From Fodinibacter sp963730365 (lineage in GTDB: Bacteria; Actinomycetota; Actinomycetes; Actinomycetales; Dermatophilaceae): 64,000 bases of DNA. Both the position numbers and the translations under genes were made by a program. Where the stretch lies: positions 1-64,000 of the forward strand of contig CAVSRM010000010.1 of assembly GCA_963730365.1 (NCBI GenBank), given 5' to 3'. Each line of letters begins with the position of its first letter. The stretch's first letter is position 1. The notes below the pieces were generated by a model. That model was not told the DNA's origin. It ran no database searches and worked only from the letters and a program-made list of their open reading frames with translations. This document shows, in pieces, positions 35,529 to 44,315 of the stretch.

Positions 35529-36718
35529 GCGGTGTCTTCTCCTCGTGCGGCGCCGACCGTGGTGTGGTCGGCGTCGGTTTCGTCTGCGGGGGGCCGGTCG
35601 GCCGCCGCAGGAAGTCTCATCGTGAAGGTCGAGCCGCGCCCCTCCTGGCTCCACACCGCCACGTCGCCGCCGTGGTTGGCGCAGATGTGCTTGACGATCG
35701 CCAGGCCCAGGCCCGTGCCCCCGGTGGCGCGCGAACGCGCCGCGTCCACGCGGTAGAAGCGCTCGAAGATCCGCTCCTGCTCGCCGGCCGGGATGCCCTG
35801 ACCCTGGTCGGTGACGGTGACCTCCACGGTCTCCCCCACCCGGCGCGCCCCCACGCCCACCCTGGTGTCGGCGTCGCTGTAGTTCACGGCATTCGTCACG
35901 AGGTTGCCAACGGCTGTCACGAGGAGGTCGGCGTCGCCGAACACGCGCAAGCCGTCCTCGGTGGCGACCTGGACCTCGATGGAGCGTGCCTCCGCAGCGA
36001 CCCGCACCCGGTCGACCGCCTCGCCGACGACCTCTCCCACGTCGACCAGCACCGGCTCGTGCAAGGTGTCGGCGACCTGCAGGCGCGAGAGGTCGACGAT
36101 CTCCTGGATGAGCCTGCTCAGGCGGGTGGACTCGACCTGGATCCGCTGCGCGAACCGGGTGACGGCCTCGGGGTCGTCCTTGCCGTCGAGGACCGCCTCG
36201 GCGAGCAGCGAGATCCCCCCGACCGGAGTCTTGAGCTCGTGGCTGACGTTGGCGACGAAGTCGCGGCGGATCTCCTCGACCCGCCGGGCATGCGTCAGGT
36301 CCTCCGCGAGGACCAGGACGTGGGACAGCCCGAGCGGGGCGAGCCGCACGCGCATCACCGCGCTCGCCTGCGCCGTCGGTCCCCGGGCGAGGTCGAGCTC
36401 CACCTCGCGGATCATCCCGTCGCGTCGCACGCTCCGGGCGAGGTCGCGCAACTCCTGGTGCACGAGCTCGCCGTGTCGCACGAGACCGTGGCTGACCGCC
36501 GACGCAGAGGTGTTGACGACGGCGTCGGACCCGTCGATGACGACCGCGATCGAGCGGAGCACGGACAACACGTCGCCGACCCCCGGGGGAAGCGAGGAGT
36601 CGTCGGCCAGGACGGGCGCGTCGAGCGAGCGCTCCGACCAGCGCGTCGCCACGGCGGCGGCGGCCCCGATGGCGAGACCGAGCGCCCCGCCGAGCGTTGC
36701 CGCGATCGTGGGGTCCAC
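35525..36718 (-). CDS. senX3: Phosphate-sensing histidine kinase SenX3
   Basis: 397 residues, GTG start. One N-terminal transmembrane helix (about 5-24), a PAS-like region (about 45-135), the phospho-acceptor motif VANVSHELKTPVGG (His about 160), and an ATPase domain with NLVTNAVNYS (N box), DQGQGIP (G1) and GTGLGLAIVKH (G2). No large extracellular sensor, as in the mycobacterial protein, which senses phosphate through PstSCAB-PhoU. Divergent from phoU. Confidence 0.95.
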   Translation of the reverse strand: MDPTIAATLGGALGLAIGAAAAVATRWSERSLDAPVLADDSSLPPGVGDVLSVLRSIAVVIDGSDAVVNTSASAVSHGLVRHGELVHQELRDLARSVRRDGMIREVELDLARGPTAQASAVMRVRLAPLGLSHVLVLAEDLTHARRVEEIRRDFVANVSHELKTPVGGISLLAEAVLDGKDDPEAVTRFAQRIQVESTRLSRLIQEIVDLSRLQVADTLHEPVLVDVGEVVGEAVDRVRVAAEARSIEVQVATEDGLRVFGDADLLVTAVGNLVTNAVNYSDADTRVGVGARRVGETVEVTVTDQGQGIPAGEQERIFERFYRVDAARSRATGGTGLGLAIVKHICANHGGDVAVWSQEGRGSTFTMRLPAAADRPPADETDADHTTVGAARGEDTA

Positions 36719-36788
36719 GCCGACTAGGGTACGGCCGTGTGGGGCCGTGACCGGCCAGGTCCCCGGCCCCGGGTCGGGCGTGCCAGAA

Positions 36789-36821
36789 GTTCACCTCGGG
36801 GGCGCCTCCAGTTCACCGCGG
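36789..36821. promoter_or_regulatory. PHO-box-like direct repeats upstream of phoU
   Basis: Three consecutive 11-bp units: GTTCACCTCGG, GGGCGCCTCCA (degenerate) and GTTCACCGCGG. The outer two match the 11-bp GTTCACC-type direct-repeat unit known for the Streptomyces phosphate regulator PhoP, and they stand exactly 22 bases apart. They lie 54-86 bases before the phoU start and behind senX3. Confidence 0.72.
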
Positions 36822-36874
36822 GCTGCGACAGTCGCGACGGCAGCACACCACCCACCCCTGGAGGACCCACCGTG

Positions 36875-37570
36875 ATGCGTAAGGCATTCCACGAGGAGCT
36901 CGACCGAATCGCAGAGACCCTCGTCGAGATGACCCGGCTCGCGTCCTCGGCGATGAACCGCGCCACCACGGCGCTGCTCGACGCGGACGTCACGCTCGCG
37001 GACTCGGTCATCGCCGCGGACGTCGAGATCGACGCGCGCCGCGAGGAGCTGGATCTGATGTCCTTCGACCTCCTCGCCCTCCAGCAGCCGGTCGCCACCG
37101 ACCTCCGGGTGATCGTCACGAGCATGCGGATGAGCAGTGACATCGAGCGGATGGGCGACCTCGCGCGGCACGTGGCCAAGGTGGCCCGGCTGCGGTACCC
37201 GGAGTCCGCCGTCCCCGCCGAGCTTCGCGCCACGATCCTGCAGATGGGGCAGGTCGCCGAGCGCATCGTCACCAAGGCCGGCTCGGTGATCGCCGCCCGC
37301 GACGTCGAGGCCGCGAAGCAGATCGAGCGCGACGACGACGCCATGGACGACCTGCACCGCGAGCTGTTCAGCCACGTCACCGGCGGTTCGTGGACGCACG
37401 GCACCGAGGCCGCCGTCGACATCACCCTGCTCGGTCGCTACTACGAGCGGTTCGCCGACCACGCGGTGTCCGTCGGGCACCGGGTCATCTGGCTCGTGAC
37501 CGGCGAGTACGACCCGGCGTCGGAGGACAGCCACGAGGATGCCGAGGACGGCGCGGCGGTCGGGGACTGA
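36875..37570 (+). CDS. phoU: Phosphate signalling regulator PhoU
   Basis: 231 residues (ATG at 36875; the GTG three bases earlier is nearer the GGAGG at 36860). Two PhoU three-helix bundles, each with the metal-binding signature (VIAADVEIDARREELD, then SDIERMGDLARHV; VEAAKQIERDDDAMDDLHR, then YERFADHAVSVGHR). PhoU links Pst transport to SenX3 and keeps the kinase in phosphatase mode when phosphate is high. Cytoplasmic. An acidic tail ends the protein. Confidence 0.95.
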   Translation: MRKAFHEELDRIAETLVEMTRLASSAMNRATTALLDADVTLADSVIAADVEIDARREELDLMSFDLLALQQPVATDLRVIVTSMRMSSDIERMGDLARHVAKVARLRYPESAVPAELRATILQMGQVAERIVTKAGSVIAARDVEAAKQIERDDDAMDDLHRELFSHVTGGSWTHGTEAAVDITLLGRYYERFADHAVSVGHRVIWLVTGEYDPASEDSHEDAEDGAAVGD

Positions 37571-37617
37571 GCGGCGTTCCCCTGCCGCACCTGCGCCACG
37601 GGCGTAGGGTCGGAGCC

Positions 37618-38550
37618 GTGACGGACGACCATGTACGCCGGGCGGTGACCGAGGACTACAGCGGCGAGCTCGAGGAGCTCGAGGAGCTCGCCGAGTGGGA
37701 TGTGCCGGATGGCTCGAGCGGCGTTCTCCCGGACGAGAAGACGTGGCAGCAGGGCTACCCCTACGACACCAAGCTCCCACGCAAGGACTACGAGAAGACC
37801 AAGCGCCGGTTGCAGATCGAGCTGCTCAAGCTGCAGCTCGACGTCAAGGAGAACGGCTCGAAGCTCCTCGTCATCTGCGAGGGCCGGGACGCCGCCGGCA
37901 AGGGCGGGGCGATCAAGCGCTTCATGGAGCACCTCAACCCACGCGGGGCCAGGGTGGTCGCGCTGGAGAAGCCCACGGACCTCGAGCGCACCCAGTGGTA
38001 CTTCCAGCGCTACGTCCAGCACCTGCCCAGCGGCGGCGAGCTCGTGTTCATGGACAGGTCCTGGTACAACCGCGCGGGTGTCGAGCGCGTCATGGGCTAC
38101 TGCACCCCCACCCAGTACCTCGAGTTCATGCGTGAGACCCCGGAGTTCGAACGCATGCTGGTGAACTCCGGCATCCGCTTGGTGAAGCTGTGGTTCTCCG
38201 TGAGCCGGCTCGAGCAGGCGACCCGCTTCGCCGCGCGCCAACAGGACCCGGTGCGCCAGTGGAAGCTCTCCCCCACTGACCTCGCCAGCCGGGACAAGTG
38301 GGACGCCTACACCGAGGCCCGCGAGGCGATGTTCTTCTACACCGACACGGGCGACGCGCCGTGGACGGTGATCAAGAGCAACGACAAGAAGCGCGCCCGG
38401 CTCGAGGCCTTCCGCGTCATCTTGGGGCAGGTCGACTACGCGGCCAAGGACCACGAGGTCGTCGGCGCCCCGGACCCGCTCATCGTCGGGCCACCCACGC
38501 GCATCTACGAGCAGGGCGAGCACACCGAGCGGGTTCTCCCGCGCCTGTGA
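37618..38550 (+). CDS. ppk2: Polyphosphate kinase 2
   Basis: 310 residues, GTG start. P-loop kinase of the PPK2 family: Walker A CEGRDAAGKGGAIKRF, lid GARVVALEKPTDLERTQWYFQR and Walker B ELVFMDRSWYNRAGVERVMG. It uses polyphosphate to phosphorylate nucleotides (class I or II type from its length; NDP versus NMP preference cannot be told). Follows phoU by 47 bases on the same strand, so it may share phosphate control. Acidic N terminus (residues 8-40). Confidence 0.93.
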   Translation: MTDDHVRRAVTEDYSGELEELEELAEWDVPDGSSGVLPDEKTWQQGYPYDTKLPRKDYEKTKRRLQIELLKLQLDVKENGSKLLVICEGRDAAGKGGAIKRFMEHLNPRGARVVALEKPTDLERTQWYFQRYVQHLPSGGELVFMDRSWYNRAGVERVMGYCTPTQYLEFMRETPEFERMLVNSGIRLVKLWFSVSRLEQATRFAARQQDPVRQWKLSPTDLASRDKWDAYTEAREAMFFYTDTGDAPWTVIKSNDKKRARLEAFRVILGQVDYAAKDHEVVGAPDPLIVGPPTRIYEQGEHTERVLPRL

Positions 38551-38607
38551 CACCCTAGCGTTGACCCCACCCCTGACACGGGAGCGCGCCCGGGAGACAC
38601 TGGGGCC

Positions 38608-40527
38608 GTGACACTGAGGGTCGAGGACGACTTCGCGGAGTTCGTCGCGGCCAGATGGCCGGACCTCGAAGCCGTCGCCCTCGTCACGACCCTGGAGCCA
38701 CGCCAGGCCCGGGACGCGACCAGTGCCGGCCTCGCGCGTCTCCGGGCCGACTGGGACGAGGTGCTGGAGGAGGGGGCACCGACCCTGCGCGCCAGGCGCG
38801 AGGTGGTCGCCCGTGCCCTGGGCAGCGGCGCGGCGGTCGACCACGGCCGCGGCGCCGCCGGCGGCACCCCAGGGGGCAGCCTGCCGGGACACGGCACCGG
38901 GCCCGTCGGCGCGTCCGCCCCGCGCGACGACCTCCCGCCCGACGACCTCCCGCCCGACCCGGTCGCGGACGCCCTCTGGGCCGCCCTGCTGACAGCGACC
39001 CCCGCCCAGCGCGCGGTCCTCGCCTGCCGGTCGGTGTGGGACCTCGACGTCGGCGAGACCGCCCACCTGCTGGAGGTGCCGGTCGCCGAGGCCGAGGAGC
39101 ACGACCGCGCCCTCCAGGAGCAACTCGCCGCTGCCCATGCCCAGGGCCGGGCCGAGGGCGGGCAGGGTGAGGCGCCGTGGCTGCTCACGGACGATGTGTC
39201 AGCCCTGCTGGACCTGCTCCTCGACGGCCAACCGGATCCGCCCGACCCGGCCGCCCTCGTCGCCGCCGCGGGTGGGGTGCGCCGACGGACGCTGGTGCTC
39301 GGCGGAACCGCCCTGCTGGCGACAGCGGCCGCGGGGTGGGCCATCACCCGGTCCGCCACCGAGGACGACGACGTGCCCGGGCCCAGCACCTCGGCAGCCG
39401 GACCGGCCGATGCCGTCTGGGCCTCAACCCAGACCTGGCCGGCGCGCGGCAGCCTGGCCGACGACCAGGGCGTCCTGGGGTTGATCCTCTCCCGGACGTC
39501 CTCCGGGTCCCGACTGCTCTATGCCGACGACATCGGCGACCAGCGCATCGTCATCGCGGCCGCGCTGAGGATCCCCGGCGCACCCGACGGGACGCTCCTG
39601 CGCGTGTGGCAGGGCCCCCGGGACGAGCTCCCAGACGCCCTCGAGGAGGTCGACCTTCCCATCTCCCAGATCGACGGGGTCAACGACGTCGTCGCCGCCC
39701 ACCTGCCGCAGGGCTCGGGCTCGGCCCTCGTCGTCCTCACCCGACCGACCGTGGGCACCGCCCAGGTCTCCCGCCACGTCCGCCCGACGCGCGCCGGCGC
39801 CCTGGATCGGGAGTGGGAGCCGCTGCCCCTGGAGGACGGGATCGGGGTCGACGTGTCGCCTCTCCAGATGTCCTCCTCGATGCGGGTGCGGGTGGCGGGG
39901 TACGACGGCCCACCGGCCAACCCGAGCACCCTCTGGCTCGACTCGTCGCTGGCCTCCGACGGCGCCGACGGCGCGGCCGCGGATGCCGCCGAGTACGTCG
40001 CTCGCGCGACCGGGGACCCCGTGGCAGCCATCTCGAGCACCGTGGCCGTCGACAGCGTCGCTGACGGGAGCGTTCTCGACCCACTGGCTGCCCCGGACGC
40101 CGAAGGTGTCGGCCGGGTCGTCGTCATCGCGACCCGGACCCCCGACGGCGCCACGCTGCGGTCCGTGCTCGCCACGGACGACGGGCGCAGCAACGCCGGC
40201 ACGGTGGTCCTGGAGCCCGTGACGCTCGTCCCCGCCGACACGATCGACGACCCGGTCGTGCTGAGGATCTCGGACGCGGAGCCGGGCCGGGGCCGCTTCC
40301 TCGTCATCGCACCCGGCGCCGCCAGCGCCCAGCTCCTCGCCACCCTCCCGAGCCCGTACCCGATGTCGAAGGAGACCCCCTTCACGGGGGACACCTCGAT
40401 CATCACCCTCGTCGACGCCGACGCCGCTGCCGCCTTCACCCTCGTGCTGGGCGACGCCGACGGCGAGGAGATCTACCGGGGGGTGGCCCCGGTGGGCACC
40501 TGGCTGCTCGACCTGTTCCCCCCGTGA
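38608..40527 (+). CDS. Sigma-factor-like domain fused to a membrane anchor and extracellular domain
   Basis: 639 residues, GTG start. The first 60 residues (FAEFVAARWPDLEAVALVTT through LRADWDEVLEE) look like ECF sigma region 2. Residues about 122-175 (ALWAALLTATPAQRAVLACR, VWDLDVGETAHLLEV) look like sigma region 4. A disordered linker joins them. One transmembrane helix (about 227-247) follows, then an extracellular domain of about 390 residues. The polymerase-binding parts seem decayed, since the usual region 4 DNA-recognition residues are not obvious. It could be a membrane-tethered regulator. No known family name. Confidence 0.72.
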   Translation: MTLRVEDDFAEFVAARWPDLEAVALVTTLEPRQARDATSAGLARLRADWDEVLEEGAPTLRARREVVARALGSGAAVDHGRGAAGGTPGGSLPGHGTGPVGASAPRDDLPPDDLPPDPVADALWAALLTATPAQRAVLACRSVWDLDVGETAHLLEVPVAEAEEHDRALQEQLAAAHAQGRAEGGQGEAPWLLTDDVSALLDLLLDGQPDPPDPAALVAAAGGVRRRTLVLGGTALLATAAAGWAITRSATEDDDVPGPSTSAAGPADAVWASTQTWPARGSLADDQGVLGLILSRTSSGSRLLYADDIGDQRIVIAAALRIPGAPDGTLLRVWQGPRDELPDALEEVDLPISQIDGVNDVVAAHLPQGSGSALVVLTRPTVGTAQVSRHVRPTRAGALDREWEPLPLEDGIGVDVSPLQMSSSMRVRVAGYDGPPANPSTLWLDSSLASDGADGAAADAAEYVARATGDPVAAISSTVAVDSVADGSVLDPLAAPDAEGVGRVVVIATRTPDGATLRSVLATDDGRSNAGTVVLEPVTLVPADTIDDPVVLRISDAEPGRGRFLVIAPGAASAQLLATLPSPYPMSKETPFTGDTSIITLVDADAAAAFTLVLGDADGEEIYRGVAPVGTWLLDLFPP

Positions 40528-40537
40528 CCGCGCAGGC

Positions 40538-40630
40538 GCGCTCAGCATCCCTGGTTGGCGTGCTGCTGGGTCGCTGCGCTCCTGCGCTCCTGAGGTGCTG
40601 CGCTCCCGCGCTCAGCGTCCCTGGTTGGCG
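40538..40630 (-). repeat. Partial duplication of the gpmA 3' end
   Basis: GCGCTCAGCRTCCCTGGTTGGCG occurs at 40538-40560 and again at 40608-40630, where it covers the last codons of gpmA (ANQGR plus stop). The stretch between is a GCTGCGCTCC-type low-complexity repeat. A second example of a gene tail copied just downstream, like regX3. Confidence 0.7.
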
Positions 40631-41349
40631 ACGGCTGCGGCGGCCTCGGCGGCCGCGGTCGGGTCGAGGTACTGGCCCGGCTCGGTCGGCATGAAGTCGT
40701 CGCCAAGGCGGTAGAGCAACGGCATGCCGGTGGGGATGTTGAGCCCGGCGATGTCGTCGTCGCTGATGCCGTCGAGGTGCTTGACCAGGGCGCGCAACGA
40801 GTTGCCGTGGGCGGTGACGAGGACGGTGCGACCCTCGGCGAGGTCCGCGCGGATGTCGCTCTGCCAGTAGGGCATCATCCGCGGAATGACGTCGGCGAGG
40901 CACTCGGTGAGCGGCACGTCGACACCGTCGTAGCGAGGGTCGCCGGACTGGTCGAACTCGCTTCCCTTCTCGATCTCCGGGGGCGGGGTGTCGAAGCTGC
41001 GACGCCACAGCATGAACTGCTCGTCACCGTACTTCTCCCGCGTCGCTGCCTTGTCGAGCCCCTGGAGCGCGCCGTAGTGACGCTCGTTGAGACGCCACGA
41101 ACGGCGCACCGGGATCCAGTGGCGGTCGCACGCGTCGAGCGCGAGGTTGGCGGTGGTGATCGCGCGTCGGAGTACCGAGGTGTGCACGACGTCCGGCAAC
41201 AGCCCGGCATCCCGCATCAGCTCACCGCCGCGCACCGCCTCGGCGCGGCCCTTGTCGGTGAGGTCGACGTCGACCCAGCCCGTGAAGAGGTTCTTCTGGT
41301 TCCAGTCGGACTCGCCGTGGCGCAGGAGGATCAGCGTGTGTGCCGTCAT
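40612..41349 (-). CDS. gpmA: 2,3-bisphosphoglycerate-dependent phosphoglycerate mutase
   Basis: 245 residues from the ATG at 41349. Catalytic motif LLRHGESDWNQKNLFTGWVD (His9), ALQGLDKAATREKYGDEQF, and the second histidine in TAHGNSLRALVKHLDG. Interconverts 2- and 3-phosphoglycerate in glycolysis. The tail is alanine rich. Upstream neighbours are YbjN and mshA on the same strand. Confidence 0.96.
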   Translation of the reverse strand: MTAHTLILLRHGESDWNQKNLFTGWVDVDLTDKGRAEAVRGGELMRDAGLLPDVVHTSVLRRAITTANLALDACDRHWIPVRRSWRLNERHYGALQGLDKAATREKYGDEQFMLWRRSFDTPPPEIEKGSEFDQSGDPRYDGVDVPLTECLADVIPRMMPYWQSDIRADLAEGRTVLVTAHGNSLRALVKHLDGISDDDIAGLNIPTGMPLLYRLGDDFMPTEPGQYLDPTAAAEAAAAVANQGR

Positions 41350-41369
41350 GCCGCCCACCCTACCGAGGC

Positions 41370-41888
41370 TCAGGCCCGCGGTGGCGGGTCGCCCGGGCGC
41401 TGGAGGATCTCGCGGAACGCCTCGAGGTTGCGCAGGCTCTCCCCGCGCGAGACCCGCCACTCCCACTCCTTGCGCATCGAGGAGAGGAAGCCCAGGACGA
41501 GAAGCTCGTTGAACGGGTCGTCGGCCGCCGACAGGACCGCCCCGAGGAGGTCGTCGAGGTGGGCGGCGTCCACGGCGCGCAGCGGCACCCGCCCGGTGAG
41601 GTAGACGTCGCCCGAGGTGTCCACGGCATACCCGATGCCGGGCAGCTTCAGGTTGCGGCGCAGGAGGAACCGGTAGACCGCCTCGTGGTTCTCGTCGGGG
41701 TTGCGCACGACGAAGGCCGACAGCGACATCGACTCCTCCCCCACGACGAGGGACGTGACCGTCGTCAGCTTCTTCTCTCCCGGCAGGGTGACGACGAACT
41801 CCCCGTCGCGCGCGCCGGGCTCCCAGTCCAGGCCGGAGTCCTCGAGGTAGGCCGCGACGGTGTCGGCCGCCGCCGCCCGGTCGGTCAC
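41370..41888 (-). CDS. YbjN-domain protein
   Basis: 172 residues, GTG start. YbjN/T3SS-chaperone-like fold: an N-terminal DUF1790-like strand pair (EFVVTLPGEKKLTTVTSLVV, ESMSLSAFVVRNPDENHEAV), a helix (YRFLLRRNLKLPGI) and the beta strand DVYLTGRVPL. No catalytic residues. The start codon overlaps the mshA stop (GTGA at 41885-41888). The mshA-YbjN order is common in actinobacteria, and the role is unknown. Confidence 0.85.
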   Translation of the reverse strand: MTDRAAAADTVAAYLEDSGLDWEPGARDGEFVVTLPGEKKLTTVTSLVVGEESMSLSAFVVRNPDENHEAVYRFLLRRNLKLPGIGYAVDTSGDVYLTGRVPLRAVDAAHLDDLLGAVLSAADDPFNELLVLGFLSSMRKEWEWRVSRGESLRNLEAFREILQRPGDPPPRA

Positions 41889-43198
41889 GGGATCACCGCG
41901 GTCGGGATGCCGGCCAGGGTCTCCGACTCGTTGATCGAGGACTCACGCGGCCGGGCGATCGCATCGGCATAGACCTCGGCGAGGCGCTCGGCGGTGCGCG
42001 ACCAGCCGAAGCCGGCCGCGTGCTCGACCGCTCGCCGGGAGAGTGCCGCGCGACGCTCGGGGTCGAGCACGACCGACCCCAGCGCGGTGGCCCAGTCAGC
42101 GGTGTCGTGCCCGTCCACGAGGAGCCCCGCGTCACCCACCGCCGTCGGCAGGCCCCCGACGTTCGCTGCAACGACGGGAGTGCCGCACGCCTGCGCCTCG
42201 ACGGCCACGAGGCCGAAGGACTCGCTGTGTGACGGAACCGCGACGACGTTCGCGGCGCGGTACCACTGTGCGAGCGTGGGCCGGTCGACCGGGGGGACGA
42301 GACGCAGGAGGTCCCCCACCCCGAGCGAGTCCGCGAGGGACTTCAGGCCCATCGGGTTGCGCACGGCGGAGCCGCTCTCACCCCCGAGGATGCCGATGAC
42401 GAGGCGGTCACGGATGCCGGGCCGGCGCCGCGCCAGCTCGGCTGCAGCCCGCACCAGCACGTCGGGAGCCTTGAGCGCCTGGATGCGCCCGACGAACAGC
42501 AGGAGGATCGAGTCGGCCGCGACGTCGAGGGCGAGGCGCGCCTCTGCCATCGACCCGGGCCGGAAGTTCGCGAGGTCGACACCGGGTTCGGCCACCGCCA
42601 CCCGGTCCGGGTCGGCGCCGTAGAGGTCGATGAGCTCGGCCGCTTCGCGCTCGGTGTTGGCCACGAGGCGATCGGCGGCCTCGACGACCTGGGCCTCACC
42701 GATCTCGCGGCCCCTGGGCTCAGGCTCGTCACCGTCGGCGAGGTGCAGGTTCTTCACCCGCGCCATCGTGTGCATCGTGTGGATGAGCGGCACACCCCAA
42801 CGGTCTGCGGCGAGCCACCCGACCTGACCGGAGAGCCAGTAGTGCGAGTGCACCACGTCGTAGTAGCCGGACGGGGCGTACGCGGCAACCCGCATCATCC
42901 CGGCCGCGAAGGCGCACAGCTGGCCGGGCAGGTCCTCCTTGGACAACCCCTCGTACGGGCCGGCGGCGACGTGGCGCACCATCACCCCCGGCTCCACCTC
43001 GACCGCGTCGGCCTGGGCGGCGCTCGTCTTGCGGGTGAACAGGTCGACGGCGACACCGCGGGTCGCCAGCTGGCGGGCCACCTCGAGGACATAGACGTTC
43101 ATCCCCCCGGCATCGCCGGACCCGGGTTGGGCCAGGGGCGAGGTGTGCACGGTCACCATGGCCACCCGGGTGTGCACTGAGGGAGCCGCGTCGGTCAT
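41885..43198 (-). CDS. mshA: D-inositol-3-phosphate glycosyltransferase (mycothiol step 1)
   Basis: 437 residues from the ATG at 43198. GT4-type GT-B fold: acceptor-side TSPLAQPGSGDAGGMNVYV, HSHYWLSGQVGWL, the hinge LFVGRIQALKAPDVLVRAA, and donor-binding VPSHSESFGLVAVEAQACGT (E-x7-E). It joins UDP-GlcNAc and inositol-3-phosphate in the first step of mycothiol synthesis. Paired with mshD and mscR elsewhere in the window. The N-terminal start suits the family length. Confidence 0.95.
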   Translation of the reverse strand: MTDAAPSVHTRVAMVTVHTSPLAQPGSGDAGGMNVYVLEVARQLATRGVAVDLFTRKTSAAQADAVEVEPGVMVRHVAAGPYEGLSKEDLPGQLCAFAAGMMRVAAYAPSGYYDVVHSHYWLSGQVGWLAADRWGVPLIHTMHTMARVKNLHLADGDEPEPRGREIGEAQVVEAADRLVANTEREAAELIDLYGADPDRVAVAEPGVDLANFRPGSMAEARLALDVAADSILLLFVGRIQALKAPDVLVRAAAELARRRPGIRDRLVIGILGGESGSAVRNPMGLKSLADSLGVGDLLRLVPPVDRPTLAQWYRAANVVAVPSHSESFGLVAVEAQACGTPVVAANVGGLPTAVGDAGLLVDGHDTADWATALGSVVLDPERRAALSRRAVEHAAGFGWSRTAERLAEVYADAIARPRESSINESETLAGIPTAVIP

Positions 43199-43542
43199 GG
43201 CTCCGAGTGTGTCACGGCGTCCTGGGCTGGCGGTCGTGGCGGCGCAACGACCGGTCGGGGTCATCACCCGCGGCACGACGAACCCGAACCGGCTCCGGCG
43301 GTGCGGGTGCTGGCTCGCCGGCCCGCGGGCCTGGCGGCTTCGGCGGTATGCCGGGGAGCGCCCGGTCGTCGTCCGCGCGTTCAACGTGCTCCGGCCCGCC
43401 AGTCACCCTACGCGCCCTACGGGTCCGACAGCGCTTCCTGGCGACGGTCACGGCACTGGGCGACGCCGGGTGGTCCGTCCTGGAGGGTCCTTCGCGCCGG
43501 CGGCTCGGTGAGCTGACCGTCGCGTGGGCCCGATGTGGCACC
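43199..43542. other. 344-base gap, no gene seen
   Basis: High-GC sequence between mshA and DUF2516. Several long open frames cover it, but none has a credible start, ribosome-binding site or protein-like composition. No strong hairpin or repeat was recognised. Confidence 0.4.
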
Positions 43543-43866
43543 TCACCAAGGGCCGTAGGGCCCCTGGTCCGACCCCCCGCCACGGCCGGTCACCCGGTCC
43601 AGGGCCGGCTTCACGTCGGCGAGGTAGACCCCGGCCGCGATGACCGAGACGATCGCGAGGAAGCCGAGACCACCGAGCGAGACGAAGCCCAGGAGGACGG
43701 CGGCCCCGGTGACGAGCAGCCAGAACTGCTTGGTCCGCTTCCCGGCTGCCACGAAGGCATCCGGGCGCCGCCGCACGCAGTCGAAGACGGCGAAGACCTC
43801 CACGCCGATGGCCACGACGGAGAGCAGGAGGACGATCGCACTCTGGGTCTGCCCGAGGATCTGCAT
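43543..43866 (-). CDS. DUF2516 membrane protein
   Basis: 107 residues, about three transmembrane helices (8-28, 47-65, 68-85) and a short polar tail rich in Gly and Pro. Matches DUF2516 by size and the pattern VFDCVRRRPDAFVAAGKRTK, then WLLVTGAAVLLG. Mycobacterial Rv0476 is the same type, next to hbhA (Rv0475) and its XRE gene (Rv0474); here the block is the same but with dtd and asparaginase inserted. Confidence 0.85.
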   Translation of the reverse strand: MQILGQTQSAIVLLLSVVAIGVEVFAVFDCVRRRPDAFVAAGKRTKQFWLLVTGAAVLLGFVSLGGLGFLAIVSVIAAGVYLADVKPALDRVTGRGGGSDQGPYGPW

Positions 43867-43882
43867 GGGGACAGCGTAGGTG

Positions 43883-44308
43883 TCAGACGTCGAGGACGAT
43901 GGTCACGGGCCCGTCCGCGACGAGGTCGATGTCCATGTGCGTCCCGAACCGACCGGTCGCGACCTCGACCCCGCGGGCGCGCAGCGCGGCGACGACCTGG
44001 TCCACGACGGGCTCGGCCACGTCTCCGGCGGCGGCCGCATTCCACGAGGGGCGGCGCCCCTTGCGGGTGTCCGCGTAGAGCGTGAACTGGCTGACGACGA
44101 GCACCGGCGCCTGCTCGTCGGTGACGGATCGCTCGCCGTGCAGGATCCTGAGGTCGGCGATCTTGCGGGCCATCGTCGCCACCTGATCTGGACCGTCGTC
44201 GTGGGTCACCCCGACGAGGGCGACGAGTCCGGGGCGGTCGATCCGGCCGACGACCTCGCCGTGGACCGTGACAGCCGCGCGGGCCACTCGCTGGAGGACC
44301 GCTCGCAC
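43883..44308 (-). CDS. dtd: D-aminoacyl-tRNA deacylase
   Basis: 141 residues from the GTG at 44308. DTD fold with the conserved motifs VRAVLQRVARAAV, SVTDEQAPVLVVSQFTLYAD (SQxT) and the Gly-cisPro motif near RFGTHMDIDLV (Gly-Thr instead of the usual Gly-Ala/Met form at the C terminus). It removes D-amino acids (and glycine) from mischarged tRNAs. Runs 16 bases upstream of DUF2516. Confidence 0.92.
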   Translation of the reverse strand: MRAVLQRVARAAVTVHGEVVGRIDRPGLVALVGVTHDDGPDQVATMARKIADLRILHGERSVTDEQAPVLVVSQFTLYADTRKGRRPSWNAAAAGDVAEPVVDQVVAALRARGVEVATGRFGTHMDIDLVADGPVTIVLDV

Positions 44309-44315
44309 CGTGCCC

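Noticed and set aside
43199..43542. Open frames in the gap after mshA
   Set aside because: No credible start, ribosome-binding site or protein-like composition on either strand.
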